A stretch of DNA of 64,000 nt, from contig NZ_PIPP01000002.1 of NCBI RefSeq assembly GCF_003987345.1, forward strand, positions 248,001 through 312,000, given 5' to 3'. Source of the stretch: Aliidiomarina shirensis (GTDB taxonomy: Bacteria; Pseudomonadota; Gammaproteobacteria; Enterobacterales; Alteromonadaceae). Shown in pieces: positions 19,581 to 29,791 of this stretch. The notes under the pieces are model-generated. The model worked only from the letters and a program-made list of their open reading frames with translations. It ran no database searches and was not told the origin of the DNA. Within the stretch, counting starts at the first letter, position 1. Every line of letters starts with the position of its first letter. Made by a program: the position numbers and the translations under genes.

Positions 19581-20273
19581 TTAATTTACACTCACTCGTA
19601 ATCCGGCTTTCACCGCGAACGGGGCTAAGGTGATGCTGATCACCATGAACGCTCCAATTAACGCCAACGGGCCTGCTGATGACACACCAACAACCGCGGC
19701 TTCGACAGCTGCTGTTGCAAAAATCAGCAGCGGAATTAGCAGGGGTAATAATAACAAACTCAACAATGCGCCACCTTTATTCAGGCTTACCGTTAGCGCT
19801 ACACCTATTGCGCCTGCAGCACTTAATACGGGCGTTCCGAGTAAAAGGGTCAGCCATAAAACGCCCCAAGCTTGAATCGGCAAATTCATTAATAAAGCCA
19901 ACAACGGCGTAATCACTAACACCGGTACAGCGGTCAGTAGCCAATGCACTACTATTTTCGCCAAAACACTAATTTCTATCGGTACCGGAAGTAACAACAT
20001 TTGTTCGAGTGCACCATCGCGAAAATCATCGCGGAACAGACGCTCAAGCCCGAGCATACTGGATAACAGGGCCGATACCCAAATAACGCCCGGCGCAATG
20101 CGGCTCAGAATATCTGGCCCCGGCCCCACACCCAAAGGGAAAAGCGTTACCACAATGAGTAAAAATATCAGTGGGTTTAGCAAATCGCTGCGTTGCCGCG
20201 AAGCCACACGAATATCACGCCGTATGAGCTGTTTAAATACTTTCCATGCGGATACTGGGTTTGCCTGCAACAT
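19581..20273 (-). CDS. ccmB: CcmB, ABC transporter membrane subunit
   Basis: A 230-residue protein with six hydrophobic segments, typical of the CcmB permease. It has LIRRDIRVASRQRSDLLNP at the N-terminus and GLERLFRDDFRDGALEQML near 75-93. With the ATPase CcmA it uses ATP hydrolysis to release haem-CcmE from CcmC. Its start shares a base with the ccmA stop. Confidence 0.95.
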   Translation of the reverse strand: MLQANPVSAWKVFKQLIRRDIRVASRQRSDLLNPLIFLLIVVTLFPLGVGPGPDILSRIAPGVIWVSALLSSMLGLERLFRDDFRDGALEQMLLLPVPIEISVLAKIVVHWLLTAVPVLVITPLLALLMNLPIQAWGVLWLTLLLGTPVLSAAGAIGVALTVSLNKGGALLSLLLLPLLIPLLIFATAAVEAAVVGVSSAGPLALIGAFMVISITLAPFAVKAGLRVSVN

Positions 20274-20920
20274 CAGTGTTGATACCTCAAACGTAATGCT
20301 TGCACCTGATAAAACTCAGTAATTAGCTCTTGATGTGAAGTAAGAATAATGGCGCCACCGGCCTTTAAATGTTCAGAGAAACGCGCATGTAGGAGTGCAA
20401 TACCTTCAACATCGAGCGCCGTAAATGGTTCATCTAGAATCCAAAGTGGCGCTTGGGTAAGCCATAGTCGGGCGAGCGCAATGCGCCGCTGCTGCCCTGC
20501 TGATAAACCTTGCGCCGGAATATCTTCGAGCCCTACAAGGCCTACTTTTGCCAATAAGGCATAAGGTGCTTCTTCAAGCTCAACGCCTTGAACCGCGGCA
20601 TAAAACTCAAGGTTTTCAATCGCCGTTAGCTCCGGTTTCACACCTGCTTTATGGCCAATAAATAATAAACTCTGATAATAGTTTTCGCGATCTTCGCTGA
20701 TAGGTTGATGTTGGAAGCATACGGAACCGGCTTGTGGCGCCAATAAGCCAGCAAGAATACGCAACAGGCTAGATTTCCCAGCACCGTTAGGCCCTTCTAT
20801 TTGCCAAATTTCGCCTGCCTTTACACTAAGCTGCAAATCGCTAAACAGCGTCCGCTCACCGCGTATCGACATTAGTTCGTTCGCTTCTAAAAGCACCGGC
20901 ACAGCTACCTTATTGCCCAT
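20273..20920 (-). CDS. ccmA: CcmA, ABC transporter ATPase
   Basis: A 215-residue ABC ATPase with Walker A GPNGAGKSS (about 40-48), signature LSAGQQRRIALARL (about 138-151), Walker B LWILDEPF and the switch histidine in LTSHQ. It powers CcmB in haem-CcmE release. It is the first gene of the operon ccmABCDEFGHI-mlaA. The N-terminus is uncertain: the first ATG is used, but a GTG at V9 (VLLEANEL) would match shorter family members. Confidence 0.94.
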   Translation of the reverse strand: MGNKVAVPVLLEANELMSIRGERTLFSDLQLSVKAGEIWQIEGPNGAGKSSLLRILAGLLAPQAGSVCFQHQPISEDRENYYQSLLFIGHKAGVKPELTAIENLEFYAAVQGVELEEAPYALLAKVGLVGLEDIPAQGLSAGQQRRIALARLWLTQAPLWILDEPFTALDVEGIALLHARFSEHLKAGGAIILTSHQELITEFYQVQALRLRYQH

Positions 20921-21014
20921 CGATAAATTGCACTTATGCTAACACAAAAATGGGTTTGCAAGCGATACTTTCAGGCATGAATCGGCGGCTTGCTGCGGGG
21001 GGATTTGCGCTATA

Positions 21015-21344
21015 TCAAGAATCTGGCTGAGGTAAATACCAACCGTATTCTTCTGGACTCACGTTAGACGCTTCTACCCACCAATAACGCAAGGCACCAT
21101 GGTTTTCTATACGCCAATTGCGGCCATCGCTAAACTGGCCGGTTCCGGTGGCTGCTGCGTTTTTCATCTGCCAATCGGTAAGCCAGTTTTGCAGTTGCAT
21201 ATCTTCTAAATAAGCATCGTTTGCGCGTTGCCAAAACGTGGCTGAATGCGCAAGCAAATGCATCGCGGCCGGTAAGCTCAGTGTAAGAATGAGTAAGCAA
21301 ATCATGGTTTCAGGCAAGGTAAAGCCATTCATTCGTGTTGCCAT
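21015..21344 (-). CDS. Minor pseudopilin (PilV/GspI-like)
   Basis: A 109-residue type IV pilin-like protein. It carries the prepilin-peptidase site as MNGFTLPETM followed by a hydrophobic helix (ICLLILTLSLPAAMHLL). The start chosen (MATRMNGF) overlaps the preceding gene by 16 nt; MNGF four residues later is possible. It is the last of four pseudopilin genes in the order GspH-, GspJ-, PilX/YgdB- and GspI-like. This resembles the ppdA-ppdB-ygdB-ppdC set of enterobacteria and the minor pilins that prime pilus assembly. Confidence 0.75.
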   Translation of the reverse strand: MATRMNGFTLPETMICLLILTLSLPAAMHLLAHSATFWQRANDAYLEDMQLQNWLTDWQMKNAAATGTGQFSDGRNWRIENHGALRYWWVEASNVSPEEYGWYLPQPDS

Positions 21345-21739
21345 ACGCGCTCCCCATTCGCATATTCGATTAACCAAAATGTTTGCTGTATACGCAAATT
21401 ATGAGCCGCTTGCGAAACTTCGATAAGCAAGCGCCAGCAGTTGGCCCCAGCTGAGGTATCACTGGTAGTTCTGGGCACAAAACTTGGTATCTCTGAGCAA
21501 TTTAGTGGCGTTTTCTGCAACGTGGCTTGGAGTTTGGCCGGTAAATTTAGAGTTTCAGGGATTGCTAGACCTTGCTGAAACTGAGCCAACGCCATGAACT
21601 GAGTGCTATCCGCCGCGCGCCGAGCACGGGCAAGTTGTACATCATGCTGGCTTAAACGCCAGGTTTGCATCCCATCTTCAATGCCACTTAACAAGATAGC
21701 GGTAGTAAGATTTATCAACACTAAAACAACGGCAATCAC
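21329..21739 (-). CDS. Pilus-assembly minor protein (PilX/YgdB-like)
   Basis: A 136-residue protein with an N-terminal hydrophobic helix (VIAVVLVLINLTTAILLSG) and no clear GF-TxxE processing site. It is cysteine-containing and of PilX/YgdB size. The start taken is GTG at 21739: it overlaps the previous stop as GTGA and has AGGAG eight bases upstream. The longer frame would overlap the upstream gene by 70 nt. The position between the GspJ-like and GspI-like pseudopilins supports the assignment; sequence alone is weak. Confidence 0.65.
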   Translation of the reverse strand: MIAVVLVLINLTTAILLSGIEDGMQTWRLSQHDVQLARARRAADSTQFMALAQFQQGLAIPETLNLPAKLQATLQKTPLNCSEIPSFVPRTTSDTSAGANCWRLLIEVSQAAHNLRIQQTFWLIEYANGERVWQHE

Positions 21740-22296
21740 ACGACAAACTCCTGAATAACCTTCGAGTAAACCGCGGAATAAATCGGTACATGCCAGGCGT
21801 AACACCAGTTAAGCGATTCCGAAGCACTCTTTTGATTTTTACTGACACGGCCAACTAGGCAAAGTTGACGGTATCCGGCAGCTATTTCAGTGATCGTTAA
21901 ATCCGTTATTTTAAAGCCGTTCGCATCATGCAAACCGAGCCAACCATTGCTCGTACAATTACCTTCCGTTGGCTTCCATTGCAGTTGCTGGTTGCGTATA
22001 CGCACCCCTTTATCAGCGAATAACAAGCATTGGCTTTGTTCCTGCCATTGCCAAACTGTACTATCTTTACCTAGTTCTTGGCGGATATCTCTCGCGAGCC
22101 AATGTCCTAATGCATAGAAATTTTGCGCTTCTCGAGCTGCTAGCTGGCCCTGCCACGATTGCCCCCAAATATAACTGTGGGTACTCAGGCCCGCATAAAT
22201 AATGGGGCCAGTAAGCATGATAACCAGCAATAGCTCAAGCAAGGTGAAGCCTTGTTGCGCCCGATACGTAGTTTGCACGAGCCGATACCCTAACAT
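21736..22296 (-). CDS. Minor pseudopilin (PilW/GspJ-like)
   Basis: A 186-residue prepilin-like protein with the processing motif QQGFTLLELLLVIML (cleavage after G16, then the glutamate at mature position 5). The globular domain contains two to three cysteines. It is probably processed by the prepilin peptidase and placed at the tip of a type IV pilus or pseudopilus. It overlaps the GspH-like gene by 7 nt and the next gene by 4 nt. Confidence 0.75.
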   Translation of the reverse strand: MLGYRLVQTTYRAQQGFTLLELLLVIMLTGPIIYAGLSTHSYIWGQSWQGQLAAREAQNFYALGHWLARDIRQELGKDSTVWQWQEQSQCLLFADKGVRIRNQQLQWKPTEGNCTSNGWLGLHDANGFKITDLTITEIAAGYRQLCLVGRVSKNQKSASESLNWCYAWHVPIYSAVYSKVIQEFVV

Positions 22297-22802
22297 TTCG
22301 CAAACCTGTGGTTATGTGTTCCCGCGATACAAATGCGAATACGCCCAAGCGTTGAAATAATGACGCGAATACTTTGATCACTGAGCTCTGAATGGCTAAT
22401 TTGAAAGCGCCCCGCGCTAAAACCCGCCATGCCATTTAAGGCACTAAAACGCACGGCGGGTATCGGGCTGAAGTTTGTTGCGATATTGATTAATTCTGGG
22501 GGCTGTTGGATAACACGCTGAGAAGCGGTACCGCTGGCAAAATGCTCAGGCGCACAGCTTTGTGGTGGTCGCTCAGTTTGCCAAAAACATAATTCGCCGC
22601 TTTTGCTGAAGCCAAACCATTGATCTTCACCGCTGGCAATAGCCTGCAACCGCGCATCACGAATCGCGGCATAGATTTGCTCGGCGCTGCTATACAATTG
22701 CTGCTGCCACAAATTGCGTTGTAACGCTGGCCAACCCATAGCGCCAAGTACGGTTAACAACAGTGTTACCAGCATAACTTCAATTAAAGAAAAGCCCCGC
22801 AT
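22290..22802 (-). CDS. Minor pseudopilin (FimT/GspH-like)
   Basis: A 170-residue protein starting MRGFSLIEVMLVTLLLTVLG, an almost ideal prepilin leader (cleavage after G3) and hydrophobic helix. The GspH/FimT-type globular domain (NLWQQQLYSSAEQIYAAIRDARLQAIASG) follows. It is the first gene of the four-gene pseudopilin operon, 113 bp after ispH on the same strand. No PilY1-like adhesin is present nearby. Confidence 0.8.
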   Translation of the reverse strand: MRGFSLIEVMLVTLLLTVLGAMGWPALQRNLWQQQLYSSAEQIYAAIRDARLQAIASGEDQWFGFSKSGELCFWQTERPPQSCAPEHFASGTASQRVIQQPPELINIATNFSPIPAVRFSALNGMAGFSAGRFQISHSELSDQSIRVIISTLGRIRICIAGTHNHRFAKC

Positions 22803-22915
22803 AACGCCCCTTCACATATTCCAAGAACATGCCTTTAGTGTGGCGTTATAAGCGAGGCTTACCAATAATCTCCGCTATTGCTTACAGCTTAACGGTATAC
22901 TTTACGGCGGTGAAG

Positions 22916-23860
22916 TTAGACTTCAACCACGCGCAATTCAGGAGGAATTGAAAATGTTACGTTCTCTTCACGGCCAGAGCGTTCTTCTACATCGGCTTCA
23001 CCGCCGTGTGCTCGCAACCATTCAACCACATTTTTCACCAGCACTTCGGGTGCCGAAGCGCCAGCGGTAACGCCAACGGTTGCTGCACCTGCTAACCATT
23101 GCGCATCAATGCAACTCGCGTCATCAATCAGATAAGCCTGCGTACCCATTTTCTCTGCTAGCTCGGCCAAGCGATTCGAGTTCGAGCTATTGCGTGCGCC
23201 CACTACGAGCAGCACATCCACTTCATCGGCAAGATCACGAACTGCATCCTGACGGTTTTGCGTGGCGTAACAAATATCGTCTTTGCGCGGGCCGTTAATG
23301 TTTGGAAAGCGTTCCCGCAAGGCATCAATAATATCGGCGGTATCATCTACTGATAACGTCGTTTGGCTCATGTAATGCAGTTCATCTGGATTTTTCACAG
23401 CGAGTGTAGCCACATCCGCTACCGATTCCACTAAATAAATACCACCTTCGGCACTACTATATTGGCCCATGGTGCCTTCTACTTCTGGGTGCCCAGCATG
23501 GCCAATCAACACACATTCATGATGGCGGCGGCTTGCCCTTGTGACTTCCATATGCACTTTGGTTACCAGCGGACACGTTGCATCAAATACTTTCAATCCA
23601 CGCGCGGTAGCGGTATCCCGCACGGCTCGAGAAACACCGTGGGCGCTAAAAATAACAATGCTATCGTCGGGCACTTGATCAAGCTCTTCAACAAATACCG
23701 CACCACGTTCGCGTAAACCATCAACCACGTGTTTGTTATGCACTACTTCATGTCGAACATAAATAGGTGGTGAAAACATGGCTAATGCCTGTTCCACAAT
23801 GGTAATTGCGCGATCTACGCCAGCGCAAAATCCTCTTGGGTTGGCTAGAATGATTTTCAT
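22916..23860 (-). CDS. ispH: 4-hydroxy-3-methylbut-2-enyl diphosphate reductase
   Basis: A 314-residue iron-sulfur enzyme, the last step of the MEP isoprenoid pathway, producing IPP and DMAPP. The three cluster cysteines are at NPRGFCAGV (C12), DATCPLV (near 96) and [11 protein letters not shown] (near 197), and the catalytic-site EGTMGQY sequence is present. The start overlaps the fkpB stop by 4 nt. It is the last gene of the ribF-ileS-lspA-fkpB-ispH cluster. Confidence 0.97.
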   Translation of the reverse strand: MKIILANPRGFCAGVDRAITIVEQALAMFSPPIYVRHEVVHNKHVVDGLRERGAVFVEELDQVPDDSIVIFSAHGVSRAVRDTATARGLKVFDATCPLVTKVHMEVTRASRRHHECVLIGHAGHPEVEGTMGQYSSAEGGIYLVESVADVATLAVKNPDELHYMSQTTLSVDDTADIIDALRERFPNINGPRKDDICYATQNRQDAVRDLADEVDVLLVVGARNSSNSNRLAELAEKMGTQAYLIDDASCIDAQWLAGAATVGVTAGASAPEVLVKNVVEWLRAHGGEADVEERSGREENVTFSIPPELRVVEV

Positions 23861-24306
23861 GGAGCCTCCACGCTGAGCACTTCAACCGCAAAGGTTACCC
23901 GTTGCCCAGCTAAAGGGTGATTGAAATCTACCGTAACAACATCAGCCGTTACTTCCCGCACAATACCGGGGATTTCACGACCGTTCGGTTGGCTAAACGA
24001 TATAATTGCGCCTACTTCAGCGGGTGTTTCGCCAGAAAAGCGCACCCGCTCAATATGATAAATGTTTTCGGGTAGCGGTTTACCAAAAGCATCTTCCGGC
24101 TCTAGGGTAAACTCTTCATTATCGCCAGCCTTAAGCCCTAGCAAGCAGTTCTCAAAATTTTGCGTTAGGTTACCATCGCCAATAGTGAGGCGTGCAGGTT
24201 TGCCGTGAACTTTTGTGCTATCCGCCGCAGAGCCATCTTCCAATTTGATGGAAAAATGTAACACCACATGGCTACCTGGGCCTATTGCTACCGCTTGCTC
24301 GCTCAT
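23857..24306 (-). CDS. fkpB: FkpB (SlpA-type) FKBP peptidyl-prolyl isomerase
   Basis: A 149-residue FKBP of the SlyD/SlpA class. The FKBP half ([18 protein letters not shown]) is interrupted by the insert-in-flap chaperone domain (about 70-125). It lacks the histidine-rich metal-binding tail of SlyD. It catalyses proline isomerisation and assists folding in the cytoplasm. It sits between lspA and ispH as in many gammaproteobacteria. Confidence 0.93.
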   Translation of the reverse strand: MSEQAVAIGPGSHVVLHFSIKLEDGSAADSTKVHGKPARLTIGDGNLTQNFENCLLGLKAGDNEEFTLEPEDAFGKPLPENIYHIERVRFSGETPAEVGAIISFSQPNGREIPGIVREVTADVVTVDFNHPLAGQRVTFAVEVLSVEAP

Positions 24307-24382
24307 ACACTACTACTCTTATATAAAATACGTTTTTAGCTATTGCTTGCCTAAGTTCTTAAGGCAATTAATAGGCTTATAT

Positions 24383-24901
24383 CTACTTATCAGGCCGATT
24401 ACTAAAGAACCCATCGAAAATAATTAAACCCGCGCCTATCACAATGCAGCTATCGGCTACATTAAATGCAGGCCAATGGTAAGTGCCTACGTAGACATCG
24501 AGAAAATCAACCACATAACCATAGTTAATACGGTCAATAACATTACCAATAGCTCCAGCAACAATAAGCCCAAAACCAAGGTTAGCGGCCTTCATTGATT
24601 TCGGCTGCCGCCGCAACATCACAATCAGTACAACGCTGATTACTACAGCGATAGCAGTAAAGAACCAGCGTTGCCAGCCACTTTGATCACTTAAGAAGCT
24701 AAATGCAGCGCCGTAATTGCGTACGTACACCAGGTCAAAAAAGGGCAGTACATTAATACGGCTATACAACGGCATATTTTCGAGAATAAGCCATTTGCTA
24801 AATTGATCAGCCACAATCAGTAACGCCACCAGCCACCACCAGTGCCAACCACTTTGTTGCCACTGCTGCGGAATGGATGATTTATTACCAGCGGCCGACA
24901 T
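24383..24901 (-). CDS. lspA: Lipoprotein signal peptidase (signal peptidase II)
   Basis: A 172-residue inner-membrane aspartic protease with four membrane segments. Catalytic aspartates are in GNVIDRINYGYVVDF and FNVADSCI (the latter near residue 148). It removes signal peptides from diacylated prolipoproteins such as MlaA in this window. The ATG shares one base with the ileS stop (TAATG). The first 25 residues form a polar extension before helix 1. Confidence 0.96.
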   Translation of the reverse strand: MSAAGNKSSIPQQWQQSGWHWWWLVALLIVADQFSKWLILENMPLYSRINVLPFFDLVYVRNYGAAFSFLSDQSGWQRWFFTAIAVVISVVLIVMLRRQPKSMKAANLGFGLIVAGAIGNVIDRINYGYVVDFLDVYVGTYHWPAFNVADSCIVIGAGLIIFDGFFSNRPDK

Positions 24902-27732
24902 TATGCAAATTCCCGTGTTTCACCGGCGCCATCAACGTTCGTTACGCAGCGGCCACACAGCTCTGGATGATTCGCATCTGCGCCAACATCTGCCGTGTGG
25001 TGCCAACAGCGGCCACATTTACTATGGCTTGTACGTTCTACGGCAACTTTCAAGTTCGCAAGTTCCGTTCCGCGCGCATCACCCGCTTCGCTCAACGGTG
25101 CTAAACGCACACCCGAAGTTAGTAATACAAACCGCAGTTCATTACCCAATACATTTAGCGTGCTTTGCAACGCCTCATCAACAAACAGAGTTACTTCTGC
25201 TTGCAGCGCGCCACCAATAATTTCATCACGGCGCGCTTGCTCAAGGGCGCCATTTACAGCATCACGAACTTCTAAAAGTTGCTGCCATTGGTTGTCGCTT
25301 ATTTTACCTTCAGCACGAGCTGGCCAATTGCCATACCACTCTGCAGTAAACACATATTTTTCACGTTCACCGTTTACTGGCGCTGGCATTAACTCCCAAA
25401 GCTCTTGCGCAGTAAAACTACAAATGGGTGCAATCCAACGCACGAGTGCCTCGGAGATATGCCACAACGCAGTTTGACATGAACGATGCGCCACACTATT
25501 CGCCTTCGCGGTGTATTGACGATCTTTAATGATATCGAGGTAGAAACTACCTAATTCAATCGAGCAGAAATGCATAAGTTTTTGCACTACAGCTAAGAAC
25601 TGGTAGTTATCATACGCTTCGCGAATCTCGTTTTGCAGCACTTCTGCGCGAGCTACGATCCAGCGATCCAGCTCAACCATTTCCGCTACTGGCACTTGGT
25701 GCTGGGTTGGCTCAAAGCCGTTAATATTCGCTAGCAAGAAGCGCGCAGTATTGCGAATGCGGCGATAAGCATCAGCCGAACGTTTTAAAATTTCATCCGA
25801 TACGGTCATTTCCGCGGTGTAATCGTTACTCGCCACCCACAAACGTAGAATATCACCACCGAGTTTGTTCATGACATCTTGCGGTGATACTACGTTGCCC
25901 AGCGATTTCGACATCTTGCGGCCGTGCTGATCAACCGTAAATCCGTGCGTAAGTACTTGTTTATAAGGCGCTTGCCCGCGAATCGCAACACCAGTAAGCA
26001 ATGATGATTGGAACCAACCACGATGCTGATCTGAACCTTCTAAATACAAATCTGCCGGCCACTGTAGCTTCTCATCTTGCGCTAATACACAGTGGTGGGT
26101 TACACCAGAATCAAACCACACATCCAGAGTATCGGTGAGCTTGCGGTAGTGCTTGGCATCATCGCCGAGTAATTCACTAGCCTCTAAATCAAACCAAGCC
26201 TGAATACCTTCTGCTTCCACTTTTTTCGCTACTTGTTCAAGTAACGCAAGCGAATTCGGGTGCGGCTCGGCAGTTTCGGTGTGAATAAATAAGGTTAACG
26301 GCACACCCCACGTACGTTGACGAGAAATACACCAATCTGGGCGGCCATCGATCATACCAGCAATGCGGTTTTCGCCCCACTCTGGAACCCAACGCACTTG
26401 CTTAATTTCGCTCAATGCTTGTGCACGCAACCCTTGTTTTTCCATGCTAATAAACCACTGTGGGGTAGCTCGGAAAATAATAGGGGTTTTATGGCGCCAG
26501 CAATGCGGATAGCTGTGATCAAAACTTTCGTGATGCATTAGTGTGCCCGCATCACGCAGCGCATCAACAATAACCGGATTCGCTTTAAAAACGTGTTGGC
26601 CTGCGAACAGCGGTGTATCTTCTTTATATACCCCGTGATCATTCACTGGGTTATATACTTCAAGGTTATACTGAAGGCCAACGTTAAAATCGTCAACACC
26701 ATGGCCCGGTGCTGTGTGCACACAACCGGTACCCGATTCGGTGGTAACGTGATCACCTAAAATCACAGGCACTTGGCGCTCATACAGCGGGTGTTTTAAG
26801 GCAACCAACTCTAACGCTTTACCGGTACAGAAACCCAGCTTATGGTATTTGTTAACGCCATAACGCTCCATAGCTTCGGTAACCAGCTCTGTGGCTAGAA
26901 TGAGCCGCTCTGGATTATCGCCTTCTACCTGTACTAATGCATATTCGATCGTCGGTTCAAGTGTAACCGCTTGGCTTGCCGGAATTGTCCACGGCGTGGT
27001 AGTCCAAATCAGCATACTGATAGGGCCTTTGCCCGCATGCCCTTCCGGATGCGCAAATATATCGGCTACCTTATCGGTATCAATTACCGGGAAACGCACA
27101 TCAATCGCAGGCGAAGCTTTGTCTTTATATTCTACTTCCGCTTCCGCTAGTGCCGAGCCACAATCAGTACACCAATGCACCGGCTTAAAGCCTTGCTGCA
27201 AATGGCCACGTTCAATGATAGCGCCCAACGCACGAATAATGTTCGCTTCTTGGGCAAAGTTCATGGTGAGATAAGGGTTATCCCAATCACCAAATACACC
27301 TAGGCGTTTGAAATCTTCACGCTGGCCATCAACTTGAGTAAGCGCGTATTCACGGCATTTTTGCCGAAACTCAGCGTCGTTTAATTTTTTGCCAGGTTTG
27401 CCATATTTCTTTTCAACCACAAGCTCAATCGGAAGGCCGTGGCAATCCCAACCAGGAACATAGGGCGAATCAAAACCGCTTAAGGTTTTCGATTTCACCA
27501 CCATATCTTTAATAATTTTGTTTACCGCATGGCCAATGTGAATCGAACCGTTCGCATACGGAGGGCCATCGTGCAGAATAAATTTTTCACGGCCTGCGCG
27601 CGCTTCACGAATTTTTCCGTAAAGGTTATCTTGATACCAATTCTTCAGCATTTCCGGCTCGCGTTGGGCTAAGTTGCCACGCATTGGGAAGGCCGTGTCC
27701 GGGAGGTTTAAGGTATGCTTATAATCACTCAT
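24901..27732 (-). CDS. ileS: Isoleucyl-tRNA synthetase
   Basis: A 943-residue class I synthetase of the bacterial zinc-containing type. The HIGH motif is in [11 protein letters not shown] (about 62-70), KMSKS is in [10 protein letters not shown] (about 605-614), the CP1 editing domain lies between them, and a C-terminal zinc-binding domain has two CxxC pairs (SKCGRCWHH and ELCGRCV). It charges tRNA-Ile. It follows ribF by 4 nt and is coupled to lspA. Confidence 0.98.
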   Translation of the reverse strand: MSDYKHTLNLPDTAFPMRGNLAQREPEMLKNWYQDNLYGKIREARAGREKFILHDGPPYANGSIHIGHAVNKIIKDMVVKSKTLSGFDSPYVPGWDCHGLPIELVVEKKYGKPGKKLNDAEFRQKCREYALTQVDGQREDFKRLGVFGDWDNPYLTMNFAQEANIIRALGAIIERGHLQQGFKPVHWCTDCGSALAEAEVEYKDKASPAIDVRFPVIDTDKVADIFAHPEGHAGKGPISMLIWTTTPWTIPASQAVTLEPTIEYALVQVEGDNPERLILATELVTEAMERYGVNKYHKLGFCTGKALELVALKHPLYERQVPVILGDHVTTESGTGCVHTAPGHGVDDFNVGLQYNLEVYNPVNDHGVYKEDTPLFAGQHVFKANPVIVDALRDAGTLMHHESFDHSYPHCWRHKTPIIFRATPQWFISMEKQGLRAQALSEIKQVRWVPEWGENRIAGMIDGRPDWCISRQRTWGVPLTLFIHTETAEPHPNSLALLEQVAKKVEAEGIQAWFDLEASELLGDDAKHYRKLTDTLDVWFDSGVTHHCVLAQDEKLQWPADLYLEGSDQHRGWFQSSLLTGVAIRGQAPYKQVLTHGFTVDQHGRKMSKSLGNVVSPQDVMNKLGGDILRLWVASNDYTAEMTVSDEILKRSADAYRRIRNTARFLLANINGFEPTQHQVPVAEMVELDRWIVARAEVLQNEIREAYDNYQFLAVVQKLMHFCSIELGSFYLDIIKDRQYTAKANSVAHRSCQTALWHISEALVRWIAPICSFTAQELWELMPAPVNGEREKYVFTAEWYGNWPARAEGKISDNQWQQLLEVRDAVNGALEQARRDEIIGGALQAEVTLFVDEALQSTLNVLGNELRFVLLTSGVRLAPLSEAGDARGTELANLKVAVERTSHSKCGRCWHHTADVGADANHPELCGRCVTNVDGAGETREFA

Positions 27733-27736
27733 GCGG

Positions 27737-28720
27737 TCAGGTCCACTCTTCGGTTACATCATTATTCGTTAAATTGGTTGCGTTCGCTGCCAAGTAAGCA
27801 CGCGCCGCTTCTGCATCTTGCTGTATTTGTTTCTGTAACTCCGGGAACGAGTTAAATTTGTGCTCATCTCGTAACCACACTAATGGTGTCACGGTGAGGG
27901 CCTTGCCGTAAAGGTCGGGCAGCTCTGGGGTTGGCTGAAAATCAAACAAATGAACTTCCAGTAATTCCCGTTCGCCATTTACCGTTGGCTTTCGGCCGAT
28001 ATTTGCTACGCCACCATAAATTTTGCTATTTACATTAACCGTAACCGCGAACACGCCCTTTAGCGGTGATTGCTGCCTCTGCAACGCGATATTCGCAGTT
28101 GGAAAGCCTATAGTGCGGCCTCGTTTAGCACCGTGGCGAACACGGCCGGTAAACGAAAATGGCCGCCCCAGCATGCGCTCGGCTGCGGCAAAATCAGTGG
28201 TTTCTAAGGCACTACGAATCGCGGTGCTAGAAACACGAATATCTTCGGTGCGGTAGCTTCTAGTGTCAATTACGCTAAAACCTAAACGCTTACCAGCATC
28301 TTGCAGTAAAGCAAAATCGCCGCTGCGGCCTTTGCCAAAGCGAAAATCATCGCCCACTACCAATAGCTTCACACCAAGTTGTGCTACTAACACCTGCTCA
28401 ATAAACGCCTCGGCGGTTAAGCTCGCGAAACGCTGATTGAATTGTGTGAGCAGCATTCTATCCATGCCGCACTGGCAGAACATTTGCCACTTATCTTGCC
28501 ACCGGCTCAAGCGCGCGGGTGCTCGATGCGGGGCAAATAATTCTAACGGCTGCGGTTCAAAAATCATTACAGCCGCGGGCACGCGCAAACGTTCGGCTTG
28601 TTCGCGCACACGCGCCAACACAGCTTGATGGCCCAAATGTACGCCATCAAAGTTGCCGATTGTGAGCACACAGCCACGATGCCGCGCTGCTATATTATGT
28701 AAACCACGAATTAATTCCAT
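27737..28720 (-). CDS. ribF: Bifunctional riboflavin kinase / FAD synthetase
   Basis: A 327-residue two-domain enzyme. The N-terminal adenylyltransferase has [17 protein letters not shown] (about 20-36) and the [11 protein letters not shown] motif; the C-terminal flavokinase has [20 protein letters not shown] (about 190-209). It makes FMN and FAD from riboflavin. No FMN riboswitch is visible upstream; it appears to belong to the ribF-ileS-lspA operon. A 123-bp gap separates it from the next upstream gene. Confidence 0.96.
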   Translation of the reverse strand: MELIRGLHNIAARHRGCVLTIGNFDGVHLGHQAVLARVREQAERLRVPAAVMIFEPQPLELFAPHRAPARLSRWQDKWQMFCQCGMDRMLLTQFNQRFASLTAEAFIEQVLVAQLGVKLLVVGDDFRFGKGRSGDFALLQDAGKRLGFSVIDTRSYRTEDIRVSSTAIRSALETTDFAAAERMLGRPFSFTGRVRHGAKRGRTIGFPTANIALQRQQSPLKGVFAVTVNVNSKIYGGVANIGRKPTVNGERELLEVHLFDFQPTPELPDLYGKALTVTPLVWLRDEHKFNSFPELQKQIQQDAEAARAYLAANATNLTNNDVTEEWT

Positions 28721-28843
28721 AGACGCGCGATTATACGCTAAAGCGAAGCAAGCTGCATCGCTTGAATGAAGATTTTAGAGGTATGTAAAATTCCGGTTCA
28801 ACTAAAAATATGCTTCTTACTTAGACAAGAATATCGCTAGCCG

Positions 28844-29674
28844 TCATTCTCTCTTATGTTCTTGTATAATTTGCTCTTCAAGGGAAAGCAACATTAAATA
28901 CTGTTCCGAGTTTAGCAATGTCAGCGCTTTTAAATGCTGTATTTGATTGAGAGTTTGACTCGAAGGTGCACCTAATGCTTGATTTCTTTTGACATCTGCT
29001 AAGGTTAATTCAATTAACGAATCAATTTTTTCAGCTGGTAACACGTCATCAGTAAGTAGATGAGTAAACAGATCCATATTTCCAAAATCATAAGCAAGTT
29101 CAGCAATACGCCATATTTGTTTGTGATCATAATAGGCATTACGAATCAACAGATCTGCAGTGGGCCCTTCTTGCTTGGAAATAATATAGTGCCAAGCTTC
29201 TAGTGATGGATCTATATGTGCCCCATAGTCCAAAAACAGCTCTAATTGCTCTTCAGTCGATGTGCCTGCAACAAGTGCTGCATACAAGGGTGTATAATGA
29301 TCAGACCCTTGCGGATGGTCGTCTCTTAGTATTTCATTGATGTCGATAAAACCATTCTCAACTAATCCGATTAGAACCTCCGTTGTGACGCTATTCGTTT
29401 CGATTAGTTTTTTCATGAGTTCCCCTTTCCTAAGCCCTCTAAATTGCTCAAGATTAATTTCGACATTGTTACTATCAACGAGGTCTAAACGATCTAATTC
29501 CGTTGATGAGCGTTCTCGGGATACAGCATCTAAGCGCACATCTGGCAAAGAAAGGGTATTTTCTTCAACGTTTTCTGGAGGAGATTCGAAAGAGAATATT
29601 TCAATATAGAAAAGCCATATTAATCCAAGGAACAAAGCTGCAAAAGCGCACAATACTGTCGGTCTGCGAAGCAT
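28844..29674 (-). CDS. Unrecognised membrane-anchored protein with ankyrin-like region
   Basis: A 276-residue protein with an N-terminal signal anchor (LCAFAALFLGLIWLFYIEIF) and then a mostly helical, acidic periplasmic region. The stretch about 95-200 has ankyrin-like features (YTPLYAALVAGTSTEEQLELFLDYGAHID) but no clear run of consensus repeats. It interrupts the common murJ-ribF-ileS order. It and its flanks look more AT-rich than neighbouring genes, suggesting a lineage-specific insertion. No function can be assigned. Confidence 0.7.
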   Translation of the reverse strand: MLRRPTVLCAFAALFLGLIWLFYIEIFSFESPPENVEENTLSLPDVRLDAVSRERSSTELDRLDLVDSNNVEINLEQFRGLRKGELMKKLIETNSVTTEVLIGLVENGFIDINEILRDDHPQGSDHYTPLYAALVAGTSTEEQLELFLDYGAHIDPSLEAWHYIISKQEGPTADLLIRNAYYDHKQIWRIAELAYDFGNMDLFTHLLTDDVLPAEKIDSLIELTLADVKRNQALGAPSSQTLNQIQHLKALTLLNSEQYLMLLSLEEQIIQEHKRE

Positions 29675-29791
29675 TGGGGGGTCTCCACTGAATATTCAGA
29701 TCTAAAATACGTAACCGATCGAGTAACTACCCGTTGGCGAGCTATACACCAATAATGCTGTAGTTTGAACACACCAAATAAAAAATGGCCT

